From Rhynchopus sp. YZ270_cl-10 (lineage: Eukaryota; Euglenozoa; Diplonemea; Diplonemida; Diplonemidae): 64,000 nucleotides of DNA. Below, one piece after another: positions 49,871-58,508 of this stretch (positions are counted from its first letter, which is position 1; the number at the start of each line of letters is the position of its first letter). The stretch lies in the NCBI GenBank assembly GCA_964035575.1, contig OZ037883.1, forward strand, positions 930,001 to 994,000. The letters run 5' to 3'. Under the pieces are notes generated by a model, which had not been told where the DNA came from, searched no databases, and worked only from the letters and a program-made list of their open reading frames with translations. The translations under genes and the position numbers were made by a program.

Positions 49871-50711
49871 AAAACCGTTCAGGTGGAGTATAATGGGGGG
49901 TCGTTCAAGTACAGTGTATCACCTTAGGGTATCACGAAAAGCTTTCAAATTGATAAAGAACCATACTTAACCGAGAAGATATGGAGGGAAAAGAAGAACG
50001 AAAAAAGAAAAAAAAAAAAAATGGGGATAATTTTAAAGGATTTCATGTACACAGATTCCAGGAGGAAGGAAAAAAAAAAAAAAAACGTGTGTGTGTGTAT
50101 TTGTGGGTGTGCAGATAAAAATGGAAGAGAGAAGAAAAAAAAAAATCGTTAGCTTTGTTTAGTGCGTTCATCCCGTTGTTAGTAACTTTTTTTTTTTTTT
50201 TTTTTTTTGTTGTGGAATCCATGTGTGCAGAATCCTGTTGTTGCCCCCTCCCTTTTTTTTTTTTTTTTTTGCCACTTCCCATCTTCGCCACGTTCCCTCT
50301 CTTTCTTTACTCCGGAACCAAATCCCTTACACGCCACCCACTCTGGTATCATTGCACTAGAATGACGTGGTTTTGATAAGGTCTTCTAAACCAAAAAAAA
50401 ATTGTGATGAAATAAAAAAAAAACAAAAAAAAATCCCTCTTTTTTAAAGACTCCTAGTGTCGCTCACTTTCCGCCTCACTCTTTTTTTTCTTCCCTTCCC
50501 CGATGTTTTTATTTTGAAATTAAGATTTTTTTCTCTTTTGGAATTAGCTTTCCCCACTTTTTCCTTCCCCTCCTTTACGTTGTTACTCCCAAAGGTAACT
50601 TATTTTTCTTCAGAATTTCGAGACAATTTTTTTTTTTTAAATCAGAGCATTGCTGAGAGTACTGGCGAGTCAGCATCACGCCTACACCCCTGCGTAAAAA
50701 CAATAAACATA

Positions 50712-50766
50712 TAGTGGAGTTCATCCTCGGGTGTCCACACTAATACAACCAAGTTTTCAATAAACA
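50712..50766 (+). repeat. Family A element copy downstream of gene 3
   Basis: TAGTGGAGTTCATCC, TCGGGTGTCCACACTA, ATACAACCAAGTTTTC. Inner pairing GTGGA/TCCAC is perfect here. Confidence 0.8.
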
Positions 50767-51030
50767 AAAAAAGAGAAAAAATAAACAAACATAAAACTTC
50801 ATAAAAACCCATTCACAACGAAAACGTTGCGTTCATTCCATGCGCATCGCTTGTACATGGCCTTCCATCGCTTTCATTTTCGTATAGAAAGTCTACACCG
50901 TAGGTTATAGTGAAAAAAAAAGGGAGTGCCAAATGGCGAGGACAGATCTTCCCCAGTTTTTGGTGTGATAGTCGATACAAATAAATGATAAAGAAATGCG
51001 CACACCCATATCATACACAAAAAAAACATA

Positions 51031-51085
51031 TAGTGGAGTTCATCCTCGGGTGTCTACACTAATACAACCAAGTTTTCAAAAAACA
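51031..51085 (+). repeat. Family A element copy
   Basis: TAGTGGAGTTCATCC, TCGGGTGTCTACACTA, ATACAACCAAGTTTTC and A6; nearly identical to the copy 320 bp upstream. Confidence 0.8.
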
Positions 51086-51458
51086 AAAATACTATGATCT
51101 ATCATGAACGGGGGTATTTGTGTGATCAATACAAAAGTATGAGTTTGTTTTTTTTTGACTTTTGATTCACCTCTTCGCATTAATTATATTGTCTCGTTTT
51201 TTTGAATTTCTTCCCCCCTTTTTTTTTCCAGCTCTGATTTTTGTTTTGTTTTTTTTTTTTTTTTTTTTTTTGTAACCCCACCTCACCCCACCCCCTTCCA
51301 CACCTCCCCCCCTCAGTTTTATAGTTTTCGCCGTGCTATGCATTTCGTTGATTACTCAAATAACCGCTTCCCATATTCCTCTTATTTTCCTCTTTTTCTC
51401 CCCCCCCCTTTTTTTGACAAGTCTTTTCTTCCTCCATTTTCACTCCTCCTTTCTTGAA

Positions 51459-51502
51459 GATGACTAATCACGGTAAGGCTTAGCTTCATCGTTCAAACCT
51501 TT
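51459..51502 (+). repeat. Family T element copy
   Basis: GATGACTAATCACGGTAAGG, CTTAGCTTCATCGTTCAAAC, then CTTTATTC and a C/T-rich run. Stem is weak. Confidence 0.55.
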
Positions 51503-51948
51503 ATTCTCCCTCCCTCCCTCCCCCCTCCCCCCCCTCTTTTTCCACCGCGCCTTTCCACACCTTACTCAAACACCCCCGATTTCCATTTTTTTTTCTCGTA
51601 TCTGTCTTTTTGTGTATTTGTTTTTTGTTTTTATTTGATTTGATTTTTTGCATTCCTTCTTCTACGAAGTGTTTGCAACACTTTCAAGAAATTTCTTTCT
51701 TTTTCTTATTTTGCAACGGACCATATTTTAACGTTCCACGTATCTCCATCTTCCCCCCTCTTCCACTCAATTTTTTTCCACCTTTTTTTTAACTAATTTC
51801 TTTGGGTGTTCCACCCTCATACTTTTTATTTTTTCTCTTCAATAGAAAGTATAACAATTTTTCTTTGTGCGCCTGCGTCCAGCAGAAGAATTCGACGAGG
51901 TATTTGTACTAGTTTTTTTTTTTTCCCTTTCAAAAAAAATTTATTTTT

Positions 51949-51990
51949 GGTGACTAAGCATGAAAGGCTTAGGTTCATCTTACAAACCTA
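51949..51990 (+). repeat. Family T element copy, best consensus match
   Basis: GGTGAC, stem TAAGC-ATGAAAG-GCTTA, then a second hairpin AGGTT-CATCTTACA-AACCT. Shortly after it comes GGGGTTCGATAACCC, a short dyad resembling a tRNA T-arm. Confidence 0.8.
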
Positions 51991-52084
51991 ATGCAACGGG
52001 GTTCGATAACCCACGGAGCGTCAGTGTCTGCACCCCACACCCCAGGGGTGTTTGCACTATCACTTTTCTTCTTTTGTTTTTTTG

Positions 52085-52308
52085 TTTTGCACTTTTGCAC
52101 TTTTGCACTTTTGCACTTTTGCACTTTTGCACTTTTGCACTTTTGCACTTTTGCACTTTTGCACTTTTGCACTTTTGCACTTTTGCACTTTTGCACTTTT
52201 GCACTTTTGCACTTTTGCACTTTTGCACTTTTGCACTTTTGCACTTTTGCACTTTTGCACTTTTGCACTTTTGCACTTTTGCACTTTTGCACTTTTGCAC
52301 TTTTGCAC
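52085..52308. repeat. Octamer tandem array TTTTGCAC, 28 copies
   Basis: Twenty-eight perfect copies of the same 8-bp unit as the array 4.5 kb upstream, in the same orientation, in unrelated flanking sequence. Confidence 0.97.
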
Positions 52309-52421
52309 TTTTCCATGACTTCACACTTCGTTAAGTGTAAAGTGATGTCAGGGACGTAGTCGACGGAGGGAGGGAGGTTCGGAAATGACGTTGCCCATTC
52401 CCTCTATTTCTCTCTCTCTCA

Positions 52422-52462
52422 AGGTGACTTAGCACTAGAGGCTTAGTATCATCTTGTCATTT
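52422..52462 (+). repeat. Family T element copy
   Basis: GGTGAC, TTAGC-ACTAGAG-GCTTA (one mismatch), GTATCATCTTGTC, then T/C-rich tail. Confidence 0.6.
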
Positions 52463-52575
52463 TCCCCTCTCTTTTCCCCCTCTTTTTTTTGTGACTCAAC
52501 CAGGTGTGCCGTAGCCCAACCCACCCTTCCCCCCTCAATCTTTCTTTTCTCCGAAGAGAAAGTGCACACAAAATC

Positions 52576-52593
52576 GGTACTGTCGACAGTACC
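52576..52593. other. Perfect 18-bp palindrome
   Basis: GGTACTGTCGACAGTACC, symmetrical without a spacer. Function unknown; could be a protein-binding dyad or a relic of a small inverted repeat. Confidence 0.8.
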
Positions 52594-53202
52594 CTTTAAG
52601 AGACCTAACTAACGTTGTTAGATGCGGTATGCAGTGGCATGCATGCTCTTCTTTTCAAGTTTTTTTTTCTCAATTTTTTTTTCTCTCTCCTTTTCTTTGC
52701 AGAAAGGGACAAAAAATTTATCCTAAAAAAAAAAAAAAAACAAACAAACACGTAAACTACCTTATTTGTATTGATCACGCTTCGGTTGTCTTGAAATTCT
52801 CCTACCTACCTCCCCAAGTTAGATGATGTTGAGCTGTGTTGAGGGGGAAAAAAACATCAGTCAAGTCAAGTGACAATACATGCACATTCTTCGTCTTGGC
52901 AAGATACGGCATAATATGACATGTTCTGTTCTTAGATTATTGGAGGGTTTTTTTTCTGGATTTATCAAGATATCAAGTGTTGTCCTGGGTATATCAAGAG
53001 ATCGAAAAGAAGAGGAAAGGAAAATATGATCGCTTAAAAGTACCCATCAAGGTGGGTACTTTATACAATTGTCGGAAAAAAGATGGACATTGTGTCTATT
53101 ATGCCATCTTAGTCCATTATGAAATCAGGCGATATTTTTATTTTTATTTTTTTTGCACAAAACCTGCTTTGGTAAGGTATTGTCGACCAAAGAACTTTGT
53201 TA

Positions 53203-53260
53203 TAGTGGAGTTCATCCTCCGGTGTCAACACTAATACAGCAAAGTTTTCTGGGGAAAAAA
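53203..53260 (+). repeat. Family A element copy
   Basis: TAGTGGAGTTCATCC, TCCGGTGTCAACACTA, ATACAGCAAAGTTTTC. Confidence 0.7.
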
Positions 53261-53880
53261 ACAAAAGAAATGAGTGTAGTCCATTTCTGGATGCACCTGC
53301 GACTCTTTAAAAAAAAAAAAAACGTTAGCAAAATACCTTCCCCCCACCTTAGGAGAGTTTAGTAGTGGTGCTTTCGCACTTAATCTACTCAAATTACCAT
53401 TAAGACCTACTAAGAAGGGGTCCCCATTTTGTGGATGGTCACAATCTATGGCTTTGTCTTTTTCTATTCTGTATTCGGCACTTTTTTTTTACAATGTTCA
53501 AATTAAAATTTGTTTCCCTATTACACACGCGTATGTCTCACCCCCTTCCCGCCCTCGGGGAGAGAAAACCTGTTTATCATTATACGCGAAAGATTTTTTT
53601 TCTTCTTCTTCAAGATGACAAAAGAAGACGTGTCTTCTTGAACAAAAAAAATCTCTTTTCTCATATTTATCAGAAAACGGTGTTTTCCTCTCTCTCTCTC
53701 TCTCCTCCCCCCCCCCTTCCCCTCCCCTTTGCTCACCATTCCCTTACTTCACAAATATTGTGTGTATACATCAATCCCAAAGGAGGGCTCGTTTGAGTTG
53801 CAATCTAAGTGTCGTAAAAAAAAAGGTGAGCTGTGTGAGGGATTTCCACAAATTTTATTTTTTTGAACAATTGTAAATAA

Positions 53881-53920
53881 AGGTGCGACAGCCATACGAG
53901 GCTGAGGTTAATTTGCCAAG
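53881..53920 (+). repeat. Family T element copy, CAGCC/GGCTG stem
   Basis: GGTGCGA, stem CAGCC-ATACGA-GGCTG, then AGGTTAATTTGCCAAG. The stem is wholly different from TAAGC/GCTTA but perfectly paired. Confidence 0.6.
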
Positions 53921-54005
53921 AAAAAAAATAGTTCCCCCTCTTTCTTTTTTTTTATCGCCTTGAAACCCTTTCCCAGATGAACTACCTTAGCTCAGTGACA
54001 ATATT

Positions 54006-54046
54006 AGATGACGAAGTACATGAGAGTCTTAGGTTGATCTTATTAA
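54006..54046 (+). repeat. Family T element copy
   Basis: GATGACGAAGTACATGAGAG, TCTTAGGTTGATCTT, then A-run. Stem AAG/CTT is short. Confidence 0.6.
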
Positions 54047-54050
54047 AAAA

Positions 54051-54260
54051 AAGCGGGGCAACAGTATTGGAGTGTACCATTGGTATTTCAATGATATAGG
54101 TGAGTGACGACACCTCCCCTTTTTTTGCCAGTTGTGTGTGCACGTTTAGGAAAGGCAACTTCCTATTAGGTCCGCCGGCTTCATTTTTCTTGGAGCTTCC
54201 AGAACCGTACATGGCTCCGTTCCCTAAAAAGGAATGGTAAAAAAAGTTTTCAAAAAAAAA
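54051..54260 (+). repeat. Duplicated segment D, copy 2
   Basis: Partner of 42165-42388. Shares long exact stretches such as the one around GTGTGCACGTTTAGGAAAGG and ends in the same TTTTC plus A-run. Confidence 0.85.
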
Positions 54261-54282
54261 ACTGACAGTGGGGATTGCACGA

Positions 54283-54338
54283 ACTGTGGCAACACAACCG
54301 AGGCAACTACACTACTCCAACAATTTATCAAAAAAAAA
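54283..54338 (+). repeat. Family B element copy with GNRA-type loop
   Basis: CTGTGGCAACACAACCGAGG, then CAACTACACTACTCCAAC and AATTTATC plus A9. Hairpin TGTG-GCAA-CACA. Confidence 0.75.
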
Positions 54339-54342
54339 TTCG

Positions 54343-54412
54343 TTAGCCTTCGGGCGACTTTGTGTACAGAACCCGTCCTCGGACAGGTGATTGTCGAAAC
54401 TACAAAAAAAAG
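54343..54412 (+). repeat. Family C element copy
   Basis: TAGCCTTCGGGCGACTT, hairpin GTCC-TC-GGAC (54374-54384 region), then AGGTGATTGTCGAAACTAC and A8. Confidence 0.55.
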
Positions 54413-54449
54413 ACTTCATTCAAACCTATCAATTGGGTAGAAAATAATG

Positions 54450-54525
54450 TCAGACTAGAGTTTCCCGAATTCTCGCACTCTGCCATGCTCTTGAGGGATG
54501 AGGTGTGCTGTCTGTAGCTCCTAAA
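54450..54525 (+). repeat. Family E box copy
   Basis: GTCAGACTAGAG, then CTCTGCCATGCTCTTGAGG, GATGAGG and CTGTCTGTAGCTCCTA. Confidence 0.45.
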
Positions 54526-54635
54526 CACCCCTATTTTTTTTTTATGGGTGATATTGAGGTACGAATTGCCAACACAAAACAAAACAAAACAACGCAAACG
54601 ATCTTTATAATAGCTGTAAAGTGAATTGCCAATAC

Positions 54636-57123
54636 CAGGCACTCCGCTAGGTACTAAAGTTCTGTTGATTGTCAACAGAACTTTTTGAAAATGGGGAAAA
54701 AAAGAAAAAAAAAAAAGAGAAAAGTTCGATTTCGGCCTCGAAAATTACCGTGACACCGATTTGTCACGGAATTTTGTCACGGAATTTTTTTGAAAGATTC
54801 GATTTCGTGACAAAAAAAAATCGATTTCGTGACAAACCAATTTTTTCATTGACACACAAAATTCGATTTCGTGACAAACCGATTTTTTCATTGACAAAAA
54901 AAAATTCGATTTCGTGACAAATCCAAAAATTCAGTGACAAAAAAATGTCAATGAAAAAATGGATTTTGTCAAGGAAACCGAACTTTTTGTCACGGAAAAA
55001 GTCGTGACAGGGCACTGGGTACTGGGTACACTGGATACAAGGATAAAAGTCGTGAAAGAGCAACCACAGCTCCACATGACAAACACAAAAGTGTCCAGTC
55101 ACGTGGGGCATTCATGCACTGAGGAGATAATGATCCAACAATTTACAAGAAAGATTACTTAACCTACTGCTGGAAATTGCCAGGTCGTAGTAACACACAA
55201 AGTGTGCCTCCGTTCGGGAAGACCGGATATTCTCGAGACCAAAAAGGCCTCAAGAATATCTTCCGGTAGTCAAGGTATAACCGAATGAACGGCCCAAGAC
55301 CCCCGTGGAGAAGTTAAATGTGTAATGCTATCAGGTAGAAACTGCGAACACTGTCTTACCCTCCTCAATGCATGGTGGAAGATGTCTTTACAACAAATAT
55401 CCTGTACCCAGGTACCAGGTTCCCAGACCCACGTAGTACCACGTCGCAGTACTACGCAAAATTTACCACCAGACCCTGTCTTCGTGCACCTTAAGTACAA
55501 CGCCGCAGACAGGCCAAACATGCGTTGGACTCAGAGGAATGCCTGCTGTGCAGTGTATCAAAACATGAGAACCAACTCCCAGCAACAAGGGGCGCCTTTT
55601 GGCGGGCGTTGTTGAGGGTGTTTGGGGTGCAAAGTTTTCCACAATTTTGATGCGCGGGTACAGAAGTGTTATCTTGTTCTTTCATCTCTAGGAATGTAAA
55701 TGTCAATCGCGTTTAACTACCACTAGGGCTTGTTCAGTGAACCCACGAGGGGTCGAAGGGGGTTGGTTATCCCATATCTATCAAAGGTTGTGTCGACCAG
55801 GCGAATCCACTATGTTACGCTGTATGATGATAAATCCGAAGAAATAACAGTGCATAGCAACTGCAGGAAGTTTGTTAAAAAGAGTGCCTCACGCTACACA
55901 AACCACCACCCGCGATTGACTTAGATGTTATAACAAAGAGAATTCAGAACAAAACAACACCCTGCCCCATACACACTAAATTGTCATGCTTCAAGAGCAT
56001 GCCTGGGCCAAAATTACTATGACGAAAAGGCAACAAGACCACCCACAAGGAGTGTGAATTGTGCACTGGTTTTCTGGGGGAACAAACAATATTTTCTTGT
56101 GTCTAGTCCTCCGGAAGCAGAGGACAGACTTTCCGGAAGGTTTCCAAAGTCGAATTTCTTGCACTAGCTATGCTCCCTGGTTAATGGCTATAGCAGTGAC
56201 TGACAAAGTGTTCCCACCCCCCTTTCCACCACCATAATAACCGAACTCTGCTTATCAAACCACAATCTGAATCTGCTTCCGTCGCATGCGCTGGTGGATT
56301 CGATCTGTTTTGGTGTGTGTAATGGAATGTATGGGTGAGGGTTGGGGTATTAGGTATAGAAACGTGCGCACCCATTAATTTTTTACCGAATGAAAATGAA
56401 ATCTGCAATGAGTGTCTGCTGCATATCATTTAGTGGGGCTGGCCTCTGGCCAGAGGCGTGCAAGCCTGACCGTGTTCGCGATATACTAAGTCTTGCATAA
56501 TCATAAAGTTATCATACCTTGTGTCTTCAGTCTCTGCCCTTCGGTTTCTAGACAGCTCAAGAATGGCCTCTTTTGTGTTTGTCAAGTGGCTGTCTGGTCA
56601 CTTTTCAGTGACTGGCGGGTTGGCTGTCACGACTTTTTCCTTGACAAATTCCATTTTTTTCAATGACATTTTTTTGTCAATGAAAAAATGGATTTGTCAC
56701 GAAATCGAATTTTTTTTTGTCAATGAAAAAAGTCATTTGTCACTAAATTGAATTTTGTGTGTCAATGAAAAAATCGGCTTGTCACGAAATCGATTTTTTT
56801 TTGTCACGAAATCGAATCTTTCAAAAAAATTCCGTGACAAAGTACCGTGACAAATCGGTGTCACGGGTATTTTCGAGGCCGAAATCGAACTTTTCTCAAA
56901 AAAAAAAGTTCTGCTAAGTGGTTCAGACCCGTTCTACCTGTCAAAAAAGCTCAGGAGAAGAAGATATGGAGAGGTGAGTGCTCAAACGTCCCAAAAAAGT
57001 CAAAATCGGGCGTTGGTAAAAAAAAAAGTTGCGTACCGTGCGCCTGCGGCGCAAGCATGTACCCCACCAACGTGGACCATCAACAGAATATTTTCAAAAT
57101 CGGAAATCCTAGCGGAGAGCCTG
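54636..57123. mobile_element. hAT-like MITE carrying a nested transposon
   Basis: Exact 8-bp target duplication GCCAATAC at 54628-54635 and 57124-57131. Its ends are CAGGCACTCCGCTAGG and, on the other strand, CAGGCTCTCCGCTAGG. The outer parts (54636-54716 and 56898-57123) together equal the 298-bp MITE at 41837-42134 in opposite orientation. The middle is a separate transposon inserted in the A-tract. The two MITE copies have different target duplications, so each arrived by its own transposition. Confidence 0.93.
54717..56897. mobile_element. Nested long-TIR DNA transposon, 2181 bp, superfamily unknown
   Basis: Both ends read GAGAAAAGTTCGATTTCGG inward, and the inverted repeats continue with gaps for about 290 bp (54717-55010 and about 56610-56897). 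They contain several GATTTCGTGACAAA motifs interleaved with CATTGACA motifs on the opposite phase. The flanks hold 12 and 10 A, against 13 A in the empty site, leaving about 9 extra A; a 9-bp duplication would suit a Mutator-like element, but A-runs also slip. The interior (55020-56600) has only short broken frames (55325-55615, 55730-55924 on +; 56181-56429 on -) with no transposase I can name. A hairpin GATATTCTCGAG/CTCAAGAATATC lies at about 55227-55260. Confidence 0.85.
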
Positions 57124-57315
57124 GCCAATACCAAAAAAAAAAAAAAAAAAAAATCATTTCAAAGAGGATGGGGAGGTTCTCCCTGTTTTGCACGAAGAAA
57201 GGCGCGTTGCGTGGCAGTTCCATGGAGGATTGTCGTTTTTTTTTAAATATTATTTTCCTATTTTTCGTTAACTAAAAACTGTATATGTGAGGCCCCATCC
57301 CTAACTATTTTAAGC

Positions 57316-57346
57316 TGTTTATGCACACGAGGCATTTACGTCTTTC
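57316..57346 (+). repeat. Family T element copy, ATGC/GCAT stem
   Basis: Stem ATGC-ACACGAG-GCAT, then TTACGTCTTTCAAC and a T-run with CTC. Confidence 0.55.
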
Positions 57347-57764
57347 AACATATTTTTTTTCTCTCTTTTCTTCCAATTTTTTATTTGCTCGATGAAGTTC
57401 TAGGAAGAGAACAAAAGTGGAAAGAGTTTAAAAAAAAATAAAACCAAAAAGTTTTTAGAAAAAAAGAAAGAAAAATAGGCAACCATTTAACCCTTTTTCG
57501 GTGGCGTGTACATAGCCTTGTCTTTTTTTTTTGTTTATCTTAATCGTTTGTAACAGAGATTTATCACATTGCAGAAAAAAAAATTGTCAGCTACACGAAA
57601 ACCAGATCAAATAAATAAAATTAGAACATACCCACCTTACATTATTCTGTATTGTCGACCATTTCAAGGCGGATTTTTTCTTCCTTTTTACCTGACTCTC
57701 AATCTTTTTTTTTTTAATTTCCCAAAATGGGAAGAAGAAAATTACATTGGGGGCAGATTACTCT

Positions 57765-57815
57765 TTAGCTCAGTTTTCTCTGCCACACTCTTCAGGGATA
57801 AGATGCCATTACGCA
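57765..57815 (+). repeat. Family E box copy
   Basis: CTCTGCCACACTCTTCAGG and GATAAGATG, matching the copies at 44700 and 54475. Confidence 0.45.
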
Positions 57816-58037
57816 ACACATCCCACGTATTCTTGGACGATTACTTTGTGCCCTGCACAACAGCACTGTCTTTTTTGACAGGTGCTTTTCTCGTCGATGC
57901 TACAAATATTTTCAATTAACTCCACACCTTATTTTGATATTTTATTTCCCAACGCCTTTCCACTTTTCTTTGTATTTGTTTTTAATTACCGTCCCTCTCC
58001 CACCTCTTTTACCAATTATCTTTCAAGTTTTTTTTTA

Positions 58038-58078
58038 GGTGACTAAACATGAGAGACTTAGGATCATCTTACAAACTT
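58038..58078 (+). repeat. Family T element copy
   Basis: GGTGACTAAACATGAGAGAC, TTAGGATCATCTTACAAAC. Box and loop match; the stem centre is mismatched. A family A copy starts 150 bp downstream. Confidence 0.65.
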
Positions 58079-58227
58079 CTCTATATTTTAAAGGCATCAA
58101 CAGATTTTGCTTTTTTTTTTTTTTTTTTTTTTTTGAAAATTTTTCTTTTTGTACATGTATATCACCCTCGCATCCTAGAGCACAAAGCAAAAGACAATGT
58201 ATAACAAAAAAAAAACAGCATTTTGTA

Positions 58228-58272
58228 TAGTGGAGTTCATCCTCGGGTGTCTGCACTAATACAATCAACAAC
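58228..58272 (+). repeat. Family A element copy
   Basis: TAGTGGAGTTCATCC, TCGGGTGTCTGCACTA, ATACAATCAAC; no A-run follows. Confidence 0.7.
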
Positions 58273-58508
58273 TTTATACACACCCATCCAACCAACCCTT
58301 CACATCTTTCTTATTGAATGATGTTATTGTACTCACTACATTTCATTTTTTTTTGTGCTTTCATCCATGGCTGGCAGTGTACGTAGGTCAGTTGAGGTGC
58401 CTGTATCAATACCATGTTTTTTGTTTTTGTTTTTTTTTGTTTTTTTACATATTTGCCGCATCACCTCCCTTCACTCTTCATTCGCATGATTATAATGTTG
58501 TTCTGAGA

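Noticed and set aside
51949-51990. Family T as a Pol III (tRNA-like) unit because of GGTTCATCTT and trailing T
   Set aside because: The box departs from the B-box consensus in its conserved half and no A-box sits at the right distance, so I keep only the hairpin description.
51994-52014. tRNA gene or tRNA-derived element at GGGGTTCGATAACCC (also complement at about 39403-39418)
   Set aside because: Only a T-arm-like dyad is present; no D-arm, anticodon arm or acceptor pairing could be drawn in the expected 72-90 nt.
47233-52359. Long frames over the TTTTGCAC arrays
   Set aside because: An 8-bp repeat without stops is open in all phases on both strands; the peptides are pure repeat artefacts.
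55270-56429. Transposase remnants inside the long-TIR element (Cys-rich and Trp-rich short frames)
   Set aside because: A WWWKGGWEHF stretch on the - strand and Cys-rich peptides on + loosely recall transposase ends, but they are on different strands and too short to assign.
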